From Janthinobacterium sp. 17J80-10 (GTDB lineage Bacteria > Pseudomonadota > Gammaproteobacteria > Burkholderiales > Burkholderiaceae_D), in contig NZ_CP035311.1 in NCBI RefSeq assembly GCF_004114795.1, positions 372,001 through 436,000 on the forward strand: a stretch of 64,000 bases of DNA, read 5' to 3'. Positions 25,821 through 33,234 of this stretch are shown in pieces; position 1 is the stretch's first letter; the number at the start of each line of letters is the position of its first letter. Made by a program: the position numbers and the translations under genes. A model generated the notes under the pieces. The model had not been told where the DNA came from. It saw only the letters and a list, made by a program, of their open reading frames with translations, and did no database searches.

Positions 25821-28800
25821 ATGGATAATTACACCATCTTTACCAAAACAGCCAAGGGCTTGGGGGAAACGCTCGGCAAGACCAAGAACCTGTCACGTGA
25901 GCAGCGCAAGATTCTCAAGGAAATCGACGGCAAGGCCAGCCTGGGCGATGTGATCGCGCAGATCGGCACCGACGAGCCGAAACTGCAAGCCGCAATCGCC
26001 AAGCTGCTGGCAGACGATTACATTCGCGAATTCGGCTCTTCTGCGCCGCCAGAAGCCCGCGCGGCTGGCGACACCGTGTTCGGCCTGACCATGCCCGCCA
26101 AAATCGAGGCCGCCAATAGCCAGTTGACCATCGGCGATTTTTTCCGTGCCATGGAGCAGCCGCAATCGCAGGGCGCCAGCCTCGACTTCCGTAACTTGCC
26201 GCAGGTTGATGATGCCGCCGCAAGGCTCTCCCTGGAGAATGCGGTGGCGCAAGTCGAGCAAACGCGCCGTGCCATCGAGGAAGAAGCACAGCGCATTACC
26301 CGGCAGGTACAGCAGCAGGCCGCAGATGCGGCGCGCCTGCAGGCCGAGCAGCAATCGCGTCGCGCTGCAGAGGAAGCGGCCCGTCGCGCAGCGGAAGAAC
26401 AGGCGCGCAAGGAAGTCGAGGCAAAGGCAGCGCGCGAAGCGGAACTGGCCCGGCAACAGGCTGTCGAGCAGGCACGATTGAAAGCTGAGGAGCAGGCGCG
26501 TCGGGAAGTCCGGGAAGCCGGAGAGGCCCAGGCGCGTGCCAAAAAAGCGGCAGACGACCAGGCTCGCCGCGAGGCTGAGGCGCTTGCGATGCGCGAAGCG
26601 CAGGCCAAGGCCGAAGCCGAACGCCAGGCCCGCGAGCGCGCCGAAGCAGAGGCGCGCATGGCAGCTGAAGAACGCGCGAGGAAAGAAGAACAAGAGCGGC
26701 AGGCCCAGGAGCAGGCGCGCATCGAGGCGGAGCAGGCCCAGCAGGAGGCGCGTCGCGCCGCGGAAGAAGCGGCCCGGCGCGAAGCCGAAGAGCGTGCGCG
26801 CCAGGACGCCGCGGAGCGCGAACGTCAGGCAGCCGAAGATACGGCGCGCCGTGCGGTGGAAGAGCAGGCGCGCAAAGAAGCTCAAGAAGCTGCGCGGATA
26901 GCGGCCGAGGCGCGGGCTCTCGAGGAGGCGCAAGCCGCGCAGGAGCGTGCCCGCAAAGAAGCTGAAGAGCAGATGCAGCGCGAAGCCGAGGATCTCGTCC
27001 GCCGCCAGGCCGAAGAAGCTGCACGCCGCCTGGCCGACGAACAGGCGAAGAAGGAAGCGCAGGAGCAGGCGCGCATGAAGGCGCGCGAGGCAGCCCGCCG
27101 TGTCGCCGAAGAGCTTGCCAGGCGCGAGGCCGAAGCACAGGCAAAGGCCGAGGCGGAACGCCAGGCACGCGAGCATGCCGAAGAAGAGGTACGCCTGGCA
27201 GCCGAAGAACGTACGCGCCGCGAAGCGGAAGATCAGGCCCGCAAGCTCGCTGAGGAAGAAGCGCGGCGCGCAGCCGAAGAGCAGATGCGTTTGCAGGCGC
27301 AAGAACAGGCGCGGCTGGCGGCGGAAGAGCAGGCAAGGCGTGACGCCGAGGCGCTGGCGAAAAAGGCCGAACAGGAGCGTGCGCGCCAAGAAGCCGAGGA
27401 AGCAGCGCGCCTCAAGGCAGAAGAAAAGGCGCGGCAAAAGGCAGAAGAAAAAGCCCGCAAGGACGCAGAAGCGCAGGCAAAGCAGGAAGCCCGCGAGCAG
27501 GCGCGGCGAGAAGCGGAAGAAAAAGCCAGGCAAGAAGCAGCCCAGAAAGCGCAACTGGCGGCTGAAGCCAAGGCAATAAAGGAAGCAGAACAACAAGCCC
27601 GGCACGCAGCCAAGGAACAAGCGCGGCAGGCGGGGGCGGAAGCCGCACGCCTGAAAGCCGAGGAGGCGGCACGCGTCAAGGCGGAGAAGGCTGCCGAAAA
27701 GCAGGCGCAACGCGAGGCCCGGGATGCAGAAAAGGCTGCCGCTTCGTCGGGCAATGGTGCCAGCCTGGTCATGTTGCCGGCAAATATCGGCAAGCTGGCG
27801 CGACTTGGTGCCCTCGCGCTGGTGGTCGTGGCCGCGGTGGGCGTGGGGCTGTTGCACGTGGTGCCATTCAATGGCCGGCTGGCGCAGCTTGAGCAAGCCG
27901 CCACCGCCCAGTTCGGGCAACCCGTCAAAGTCGGCAGTCTCAAGCTGGCTTTGCTGCCAACGCCGCAGTGGCGGTTGCAACAGGTGGCTATCGGCAATGA
28001 AGGGCAGATCACCGTGCGCGAGGTCGATGTTCGCGTCGCACTGGGCAGCGTGTTTTCCGATGCCATGCAATTCAAGTCAGTTACGCTGGTATCTCCCGTC
28101 GTCAATGACGAAGGCATGGGCTGGCTGCTGTTCGGACAAGCGCAAAACCCGGCGTGGCAATCGGCATCGATAAATGCAACCGATCTGCAGTTACGCTCCC
28201 GGCATGTCCGGCTGCCGACGTTTACGGCCTCTGCCGAACTGGGCGAGGATGGCAGTTGGCGCAAGCTCGTGCTGGATGCAGCCGGCAGCTCGACGCGCCT
28301 GGATTTGCAGCGCGCCGACGCCACGGTGCGCTTTGAGCTGACAGCAAGCGGCCTGGTCCTGCCGTTTGGCGGCACGCAGGCCTTCGATACATTCAATGCC
28401 AGCGGCAAGGTGATGCCGGATGCGCTCGAGGTCAGCAAGTTTACGGCTGTCCTGTACGACGGCACCGTCAGCGGCAACGGCATGCTGGGCTGGCGCGATG
28501 GCTGGAGCCTCAAGGGCGAGGCGCAGGCCAGGCAAATCGCCTTGTCAAGGCTGATGCCGGCATTGCTGCAAAGCGGCGCCATGGATGGCAGTTTCAGGTA
28601 TACGATGCAGGCAGACGCGGCTGGCAAGCTGTTCGCTTCGCCGCAAGCCAGGGGCAGCTTCAGTATCGGCAATGGCATGCTGGTTGGCGTGGATTTGGCC
28701 AGCCAGGTGATGGGCCAGGCCGGCAGCGGCAGGTCAGCGTTCAATGAAATGAGCGGCGAATTTGCGCTGGTCGGTGGCAAGGTTCAGGTGTCGCGCATGC

Positions 28801-28961
28801 GCATGTCGGCAGGTTTGCTGTCGGCGACGGGCGATGCCACCGCCGATGCCAATGACAAGCTGGATGGACGTTTTGCGGTTGACTTGCGCACCGCATCGAG
28901 GCAGGCCCACGCCAACCTGAATCTGTCCGGCACCCTGGCATCACCGCGCTTCAGCCGCTAA
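25821..28961 (+). CDS. Chimeric protein: N-terminal helical domain, about 500-residue coiled-coil rod, membrane segment, AsmA-like C-terminal domain
   Basis: The 1046-residue protein has four parts. Residues 1-75 (LSREQRKILKEIDGKASLGD, then LLADDYIREFG) look like a small winged-helix-type domain. Residues about 133-640 are almost only Ala, Glu, Arg, Lys and Gln in repeats such as EEQARREAE, a TolA-like or single-alpha-helix rod. Residues about 657-682 (ALALVVVAAVGVGLLHVV) are one membrane helix. Residues 683-1046 resemble AsmA: FGQPVKVGSLKLALLPTPQW near 700 and GSFSIGNGMLVGVDLASQVM further on. Without a signal peptide the rod is predicted cytoplasmic and the AsmA-like part periplasmic. Known AsmA-like proteins work in outer-membrane lipid transport or biogenesis. 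Function unknown; a PilZ gene follows convergently. Confidence 0.75.
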   Translation: MDNYTIFTKTAKGLGETLGKTKNLSREQRKILKEIDGKASLGDVIAQIGTDEPKLQAAIAKLLADDYIREFGSSAPPEARAAGDTVFGLTMPAKIEAANSQLTIGDFFRAMEQPQSQGASLDFRNLPQVDDAAARLSLENAVAQVEQTRRAIEEEAQRITRQVQQQAADAARLQAEQQSRRAAEEAARRAAEEQARKEVEAKAAREAELARQQAVEQARLKAEEQARREVREAGEAQARAKKAADDQARREAEALAMREAQAKAEAERQARERAEAEARMAAEERARKEEQERQAQEQARIEAEQAQQEARRAAEEAARREAEERARQDAAERERQAAEDTARRAVEEQARKEAQEAARIAAEARALEEAQAAQERARKEAEEQMQREAEDLVRRQAEEAARRLADEQAKKEAQEQARMKAREAARRVAEELARREAEAQAKAEAERQAREHAEEEVRLAAEERTRREAEDQARKLAEEEARRAAEEQMRLQAQEQARLAAEEQARRDAEALAKKAEQERARQEAEEAARLKAEEKARQKAEEKARKDAEAQAKQEAREQARREAEEKARQEAAQKAQLAAEAKAIKEAEQQARHAAKEQARQAGAEAARLKAEEAARVKAEKAAEKQAQREARDAEKAAASSGNGASLVMLPANIGKLARLGALALVVVAAVGVGLLHVVPFNGRLAQLEQAATAQFGQPVKVGSLKLALLPTPQWRLQQVAIGNEGQITVREVDVRVALGSVFSDAMQFKSVTLVSPVVNDEGMGWLLFGQAQNPAWQSASINATDLQLRSRHVRLPTFTASAELGEDGSWRKLVLDAAGSSTRLDLQRADATVRFELTASGLVLPFGGTQAFDTFNASGKVMPDALEVSKFTAVLYDGTVSGNGMLGWRDGWSLKGEAQARQIALSRLMPALLQSGAMDGSFRYTMQADAAGKLFASPQARGSFSIGNGMLVGVDLASQVMGQAGSGRSAFNEMSGEFALVGGKVQVSRMRMSAGLLSATGDATADANDKLDGRFAVDLRTASRQAHANLNLSGTLASPRFSR
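26220..27750 (+). repeat. Degenerate repeats coding for the coiled-coil rod
   Basis: Imperfect short repeats code for variants of EEQARREAE. A longer internal duplication is visible: about 35 codons starting near 26600 (QAKAEAERQARERAEAE) recur near 27138 (QAKAEAERQAREHAEEE), with the following AAEERARKE / AAEERTRRE also conserved. The duplication is degenerate at the base level, so it is not a recent event. Confidence 0.6.
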
Positions 28962-28988
28962 GCGGCGGCGCGCGCCAGGGCAGGTGCC

Positions 28989-29405
28989 TCAGGGCGCCAT
29001 GCCGAACAGCTTGCGCACGTGACCGAAAAAATTAATCTCCGGCGTTGAGGTCCCCGCCATTCCACCCACATATTCACGCAGCAGCTCGCGGTGGGCGGGA
29101 TTCAGGCCGATGAACTGTACGCCGAAAGAATCGCCCAGCACATGGCGGATGCGCCCGCGCGCAGTGAAATGGCGGGCGACCGGAGCCGGCAGGTAAATGA
29201 TGACCGAGGCCGGCAAGTCGACATGGCAGCCGGCGAAATGGTGCTTGACGCTGATGCGGATACCGCCCTCGCTGATATCGACCGCATTGGTGACTTCAAT
29301 AAAGTCATTGCCGTTGATGTCGACGCGCACCGGCGCCCGACGGTCCGGCGCGACGCGGACGTACTCGCGCCGGTTTGCCCCCTGCATATTGGTCTTGTCA
29401 GGCAT
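28989..29405 (-). CDS. PilZ-domain protein, predicted c-di-GMP receptor
   Basis: The 138-residue single-domain protein has both halves of the PilZ c-di-GMP binding signature: RREYVR at residues 12-17 (RxxxR type) and DISEGGIRI near residue 43 (D/NxSxxG). The rest (GDSFGVQFIGLNPAHRELLREYV) follows the family pattern. It should bind c-di-GMP in the cytoplasm and act on an unknown partner. It converges with the rod-AsmA gene with a 27-bp gap. Confidence 0.88.
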   Translation of the reverse strand: MPDKTNMQGANRREYVRVAPDRRAPVRVDINGNDFIEVTNAVDISEGGIRISVKHHFAGCHVDLPASVIIYLPAPVARHFTARGRIRHVLGDSFGVQFIGLNPAHRELLREYVGGMAGTSTPEINFFGHVRKLFGMAP

Positions 29406-29603
29406 GGGTTGTCTCCCCCTTTTGATGCCAGTGTACGAACAGAAATTTCCTTTGTCTATTTGCAGTGACGCAAACTGCTGCCTGCGACACAGTCTTTAAC
29501 AAACTGTGGTGCCACCGCCCTTATGCCGGAAGGTCCGCCAGCAGAAAAAGCGCGGACATCGTTGAACAAAGCAGTTTTGATAATGTCCTATGGGCTATAA
29601 GTC

Positions 29604-29840
29604 ATGAACTCGCAAAGAACGATGGAACCTACACGGGAAGAATTGCTGGCCCACCTGGCCAAGGATGTATTCAACAAGCGGCAACGCCTGCTGCAAGCTG
29701 GCCAAGCCAGTGTGCACATGCCCGGCAGCGAGGCCGCGCAGGCGCTGGAAGCCGAATACCGTAGCGCCGAACTCGAATACGCCCAGGCCAGGGCCGCGTT
29801 CGCGCGCGCCATGAAGCTCGACAAACCTGCCGTCGGTTAG
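29604..29840 (+). CDS. Small helical protein of unknown function
   Basis: A 78-residue protein that is mostly helical (REELLAHLAKDVFNKRQRLL, ALEAEYRSAELEYAQARAAF) with no cysteine and no membrane segment. Coding bias in third positions fits the surroundings. The ribosome binding site is weak; ATG 29622 is an alternative start. It ends 14 bp before the next small gene, which has a good ribosome binding site, so the two are probably cotranscribed. Confidence 0.55.
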   Translation: MNSQRTMEPTREELLAHLAKDVFNKRQRLLQAGQASVHMPGSEAAQALEAEYRSAELEYAQARAAFARAMKLDKPAVG

Positions 29841-29854
29841 CCAAGGAGACGATC

Positions 29855-30100
29855 GTGCCTGCATGCCCAGCCTGTATTGCCCTGGAAGGCGCACCCGTCG
29901 CCACGGCGCCGCATGCCAACCTGCTGCTGTACTCCGAGGCGGGCATCAACTTCTGGGAAAAGGCGACCGGCGTGGCTGAGTACTACGTTTGCCATGCCTG
30001 CGGTCTGGCGTGGGAACGCGACCTCGCGCGCAGCGAGCCCGACGCTGTCTGGAAGCATGCCTCCCGGCCGCTCGAAGGCGCAAAAGTCCTCAGCGGCTAG
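29855..30100 (+). CDS. Small zinc-ribbon-like protein, GTG start
   Basis: The 81-residue product starts at a GTG eight bases after a clear AAGGAG. It has two Cys pairs, CPAC near residue 4 and CHAC near residue 48, a spacing that would form a zinc ribbon. No function is recognised. Its 3' end overlaps by 11 bp the 3' end of the convergent gene ending at 30090, which also carries zinc-ribbon cysteines. Confidence 0.6.
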   Translation: MPACPACIALEGAPVATAPHANLLLYSEAGINFWEKATGVAEYYVCHACGLAWERDLARSEPDAVWKHASRPLEGAKVLSG

Positions 30101-30614
30101 ACAGTCGTACCACCGGCATATCGCTGGGTAACTTCGCCTTGAAATTCTTGTGTACCTTGAAATGGTAGATACTGCCCTCGATGGTAATGGGGGCATAAGT
30201 CGCCTTGGCTGGCAGGCAATCCGGACAAAACGGCAGGTTGATGGCGTATGTCATTTTCCGGTAATTGCGCAACCGCTTTCTGTATTGCGGCAGGAATAGC
30301 AGCGCCACGCCGGCGGTCAGCACCGAAAACATCACAAACGCCATGTAGGCGGCGTCGTCGAGCCGGTCGCCAAGATGCGAATCGTAATGAAAGACGAATT
30401 CTTCCATGTGGTCCGTGTCCTTGCCACACAAGACGCAGCATTCCGGAAAGTCCTGGTCGACGGCCAGTTCGGCGGCGGTGTATTGAAAGTTCTCCGGCGG
30501 CGCGGTGCGGGTATTCTTGCGGCATGCCGGGCAGGTGCCATCTTCCAGGGGATGGATGGGGGCATAGCAAAACGGACATTCGGTCAGATTCATGCGCATC
30601 CCTGTCATTGTCAT
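30090..30614 (-). CDS. Zinc-ribbon membrane protein of unknown function
   Basis: The 174-residue protein has an N-terminal CPFC and CPAC pair (near residues 13 and 28), a second pair of Cys motifs, CCVLC near 59 and CPDC near 130, and one or two hydrophobic segments at about 88-108 (MAFVMFSVLTAGVALLFL). This is a zinc-binding, membrane-attached hypothetical. ATG 30590 (MNLTECPF) is the most natural start, since the first eight residues of the longer frame contain several Met codons. No function can be assigned. Confidence 0.65.
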   Translation of the reverse strand: MTMTGMRMNLTECPFCYAPIHPLEDGTCPACRKNTRTAPPENFQYTAAELAVDQDFPECCVLCGKDTDHMEEFVFHYDSHLGDRLDDAAYMAFVMFSVLTAGVALLFLPQYRKRLRNYRKMTYAINLPFCPDCLPAKATYAPITIEGSIYHFKVHKNFKAKLPSDMPVVRLSSR

Positions 30615-30688
30615 CGCAGGTCAAGCTTGCTGCGTTTCTTATGCTAGTGTTTTGCGCACAAGGACACAATTAATTTTTTGACTGTTGT

Positions 30689-30721
30689 AAAAAACAAGCC
30701 CAGCATGGAAGCGGGGCTTGT
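30689..30721 (-). terminator. Intrinsic terminator of the secreted hydrolase operon
   Basis: On the minus strand ACAAGCCC (30721-30714) pairs with GGGCTTGT (30701-30694), closing a 12-base loop, and runs into a T stretch at 30694-30689. It lies 28 bp after the stop codon of the hydrolase gene. Confidence 0.9.
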
Positions 30722-30748
30722 TGATTTGTCAGCGAATCAGGCGCTGGC

Positions 30749-32575
30749 TTATTTGGTGACCTGGATATTGTCGAGCAGGACGCGGCCAGTCGGCTTCTGG
30801 TTGAACTTGAAGACGATACCCTTGATCTGGCTAAGCGCAAGCGTCGGCTTGCCCGCCACAAAATCAGCCAGCGGGATGCGCACCGTGCGCAGCATGGAAT
30901 GGCTGAAATCGCTGCCGAGATTGTCTTCGCCGGCGACCTGGTAGGCACGGTCTGGATACGGCAGACGCGCATAGTTCGACACCGCCAGCGTATTGCTGGT
31001 GTAGGTGGTGCCGAGATAATTGACCAGCAAGTGCACGGTGAAATCCTGATCCACACCCTTCGGATTCTTGTCCTGGGTGAATTCGTACATCTGGCCGGCA
31101 TCGAACGAAAGTACCGGGTTACTGCTTACCAGCGAGCCGACTGTGGTGGTGGTGGCAAAATTCAGGCGGTATTCGGCCGTACTATTTTGCCAGGCGAGCC
31201 GCAGCGCATTGGTGGCCAGGTAGCTGTGCGGATAATCCTGGTACGCCATCGGGATGCCGAAGAACCAGACTTCGTTCGGGAACAGGTACATTTCCTGCAT
31301 CTCGAACAGGTTGCTGCCGGCATTGGTCACGCCGCTGCGTGAACCGGTCGAGGCTGATGTATCTTCCTGGTAGTGATTCAACAACACCCTGCCCTTGCTC
31401 TGGTAGCGCGGCACGATCGTCACGCCCGCAGGCAGGCTGGCGTCCGGCGTCCGGTTGGTCAGCACATTGGTGGTGTCGACCGTGCGCAGCACGTTTTCCA
31501 GGTAGGCGGTCAGGTACACCTTCAACGCCTGCTGGCTTTGGTCGGGACGAATCAGGCCGGCCAGTGGACGCACATGGAAATAGCCGTCGGCGCAGGCTTC
31601 GGATGTATAGCCAGCCACGCAAGGTGCCGCCCACACGCTATTGAAATGCTTGTGGTTGGCGCCATTGACCATGTAGGCGGCCTTGATATGGGTCGGCGTC
31701 GCCAGCGTTGCGCGCTGCGCACGCTCATACTGGTTCTGCCCGTAGAAAAACCCGACGTCTTCATCACGGCTGCCCTGCAGCGTTGCGTAAGCAGCATCAT
31801 CCAGCACGATCGGGGTCGACTGCGACGGATCATCCGGGTTCGCCGCATTCGCAAAGTAGGGCTTTTGCGTCTTCGGATCGATTTCCATCAGGATGTACTT
31901 GTCGGTCGGCGCGATCGAGAACAGCGCTGCGATGTTGAACTTGTAGTAATCCGGGGAAGTCGTGAGACTCGAGGAATGCGTGGTATTCAGCACCTTGGCC
32001 ACCGCAATCGCTTCACCGCCGCGCGAATGTCCGACCAGGGCGATCTTGGTCATGTCGACCTTGTTGTAATACTGGTTGCCGAAGGTCGTGCTCCACTTGC
32101 GCCACAGTTGCATGTGGCGCAGCAGGACAATGGCACGCGCATCCATTTCGCCGACCGCGCCGTTCAGGAAATCCTCGTCGATCGCGACAGCGATATAGCC
32201 CTGGCTGGCCAGGTGTTGCTGCAGGTAGGCGTAGCCCTGGAAGCTGGCTTCTTCGGGCGCGTGGTTGCCGTGCAGGATAAAGACGATCGGGAATTTTCCG
32301 GTGGCGGAAGGGCGAAAGACGGTTGCGCGCAGCGGCGCCTTGTCCATCGTGATGCCCAGCACGTCGGTGACATGGGATGCCGGCGAATCGAAGTAGCTGC
32401 GGATGTCGGTGGTGGTGTTGGCGCCGCCAGTCCAGCTGCCGTAGGATTCCTGGATGACGCTATAGGTGCCGGGGTCGCCGTAGCCGGCATGGGCCATCGG
32501 CGAAGCGCCCAGCAGCGCCAGCAGCAGGCTTGCGGTGCGCGCGGCGTTCGTGATGAGATTTTTGAACAAAGCCAT
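30749..32575 (-). CDS. Secreted alpha/beta hydrolase (lipase/cutinase-like fold)
   Basis: The 608-residue protein has a signal peptide (SLLLALLGASPMAHAGYG) and an alpha/beta-hydrolase domain with FPIVFILHGNHAP near residue 96 and the nucleophile elbow VGHSRGGEA near residue 184; a His in NGANHKHFNS near 312 could complete the triad. The C-terminal 170 residues look like a beta-sandwich (NKNPKG-like turns, KGRVLLDNIQV ending), perhaps a carbohydrate- or polymer-binding module. Its substrate is unknown: ester polymer, lipid or polysaccharide ester. It follows a small periplasmic protein gene with a 13-bp gap, and both are probably one operon. Confidence 0.78.
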   Translation of the reverse strand: MALFKNLITNAARTASLLLALLGASPMAHAGYGDPGTYSVIQESYGSWTGGANTTTDIRSYFDSPASHVTDVLGITMDKAPLRATVFRPSATGKFPIVFILHGNHAPEEASFQGYAYLQQHLASQGYIAVAIDEDFLNGAVGEMDARAIVLLRHMQLWRKWSTTFGNQYYNKVDMTKIALVGHSRGGEAIAVAKVLNTTHSSSLTTSPDYYKFNIAALFSIAPTDKYILMEIDPKTQKPYFANAANPDDPSQSTPIVLDDAAYATLQGSRDEDVGFFYGQNQYERAQRATLATPTHIKAAYMVNGANHKHFNSVWAAPCVAGYTSEACADGYFHVRPLAGLIRPDQSQQALKVYLTAYLENVLRTVDTTNVLTNRTPDASLPAGVTIVPRYQSKGRVLLNHYQEDTSASTGSRSGVTNAGSNLFEMQEMYLFPNEVWFFGIPMAYQDYPHSYLATNALRLAWQNSTAEYRLNFATTTTVGSLVSSNPVLSFDAGQMYEFTQDKNPKGVDQDFTVHLLVNYLGTTYTSNTLAVSNYARLPYPDRAYQVAGEDNLGSDFSHSMLRTVRIPLADFVAGKPTLALSQIKGIVFKFNQKPTGRVLLDNIQVTK

Positions 32576-32588
32576 TTTATTTTTCCCC

Positions 32589-32978
32589 TTATTCGGCAGG
32601 CGCCTTGAAAATCAGCGCGCTCTGGCGTGTAGCTTTTGCGTCGGCGGCGTAGCGGAACGGCTTGCCATGCATTTGCTTCAAGACCAGCGGGTCATATACC
32701 TTGAAGTAAATGCCATCGCGGGTCGCGCCGTATTCGCGGATCGGCATATCGCCGATGAAAAGCTGCACCGGTTGCGCATAGTTGGTCGGTATCACGCCTT
32801 TTACTTTGACGAGGTACACCTTATCGAAGGCGCGCTCGGCGCCAGCGGCATCCCTTGCTGCCATCGCAGCCGGCAGCTGCTTTTTTTCAACCGAATAGGA
32901 ATCGAGGCGGACATTCGCCGCAAATAACCCTGGAGCTGCCAGGCATCCCAGCACAAGCATCGGCATTGTCAATTTCAT
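32589..32978 (-). CDS. Small periplasmic protein of unknown function
   Basis: The 129-residue product has a signal peptide (MKLTMPMLVLGCLAAPGLFA) and a mature part of about 109 residues with no recognised domain; it contains VQLFIGDMPIREYG and IYFKVYDPLVLKQMHG. GGAG precedes the ATG. The next gene downstream encodes the secreted hydrolase, so it may be a chaperone, an inhibitor or a partner for that enzyme, but nothing in the sequence proves it. Its leader contains the terminator-like hairpin at 33051-33077. Confidence 0.7.
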   Translation of the reverse strand: MKLTMPMLVLGCLAAPGLFAANVRLDSYSVEKKQLPAAMAARDAAGAERAFDKVYLVKVKGVIPTNYAQPVQLFIGDMPIREYGATRDGIYFKVYDPLVLKQMHGKPFRYAADAKATRQSALIFKAPAE

Positions 32979-33050
32979 GTTTTTCTCCGACAGTTTTTAA
33001 AAAGCGCACGAGGCAACGCTGTTTATGCGGCGCTGCAGCATGCTGGTGTC

Positions 33051-33077
33051 AAAAAAAAGCCTGCATAGGGAGCAGGC
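33051..33077 (-). terminator. Intrinsic terminator inside the leader of the periplasmic-protein gene
   Basis: On the minus strand GCCTGC (33077-33072) pairs with GCAGGC (33064-33059), closing a 7-base loop, and is followed by eight T residues (33058-33051). It stands 73 bp upstream of the start codon at 32978 and downstream of a candidate promoter, so it may be an attenuator or the 3' end of a short RNA. Confidence 0.65.
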
Positions 33078-33113
33078 CAGTCCATATCGGATAGATACGG
33101 CAGAGACGGGCAA

Positions 33114-33142
33114 ATTATGATGCGTTGCAACTTGCAAAACAA
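33114..33142 (-). promoter_or_regulatory. Candidate sigma-70 promoter feeding the leader terminator
   Basis: On the minus strand TTGTTT (33142-33137), a 17-bp spacer and CATAAT (33119-33114) form a plausible promoter. Transcription would begin near 33107 and reach the terminator after about 55 bases. Confidence 0.4.
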
Positions 33143-33182
33143 TTAACTTTATGTGATATCAGTTATACAACATTTGAATAAC

Positions 33183-33213
33183 AAAAAAGCCCGCAGATTC
33201 CTGTCTGCGGGCT
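33183..33213 (-). terminator. Intrinsic terminator of the EamA transporter gene
   Basis: On the minus strand a perfect 10-bp stem (33213-33204 with 33197-33188) closes a 6-base loop and runs into six T residues, 22 bp after the stop codon. Confidence 0.93.
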
Positions 33214-33234
33214 CATTCGAAAAGCGTGCGGATA

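Noticed and set aside
25535-25828. 97-codon frame in the spacer before the rod-AsmA gene
   Set aside because: Low coding bias, no ribosome binding site, and it runs into the start of the next gene in another frame.
25893-28070. 725-codon frame and further long frames antisense to the rod
   Set aside because: The Ala/Glu/Arg repeats leave several frames free of stops; Leu/Phe/Arg-rich antisense products are a composition artefact.
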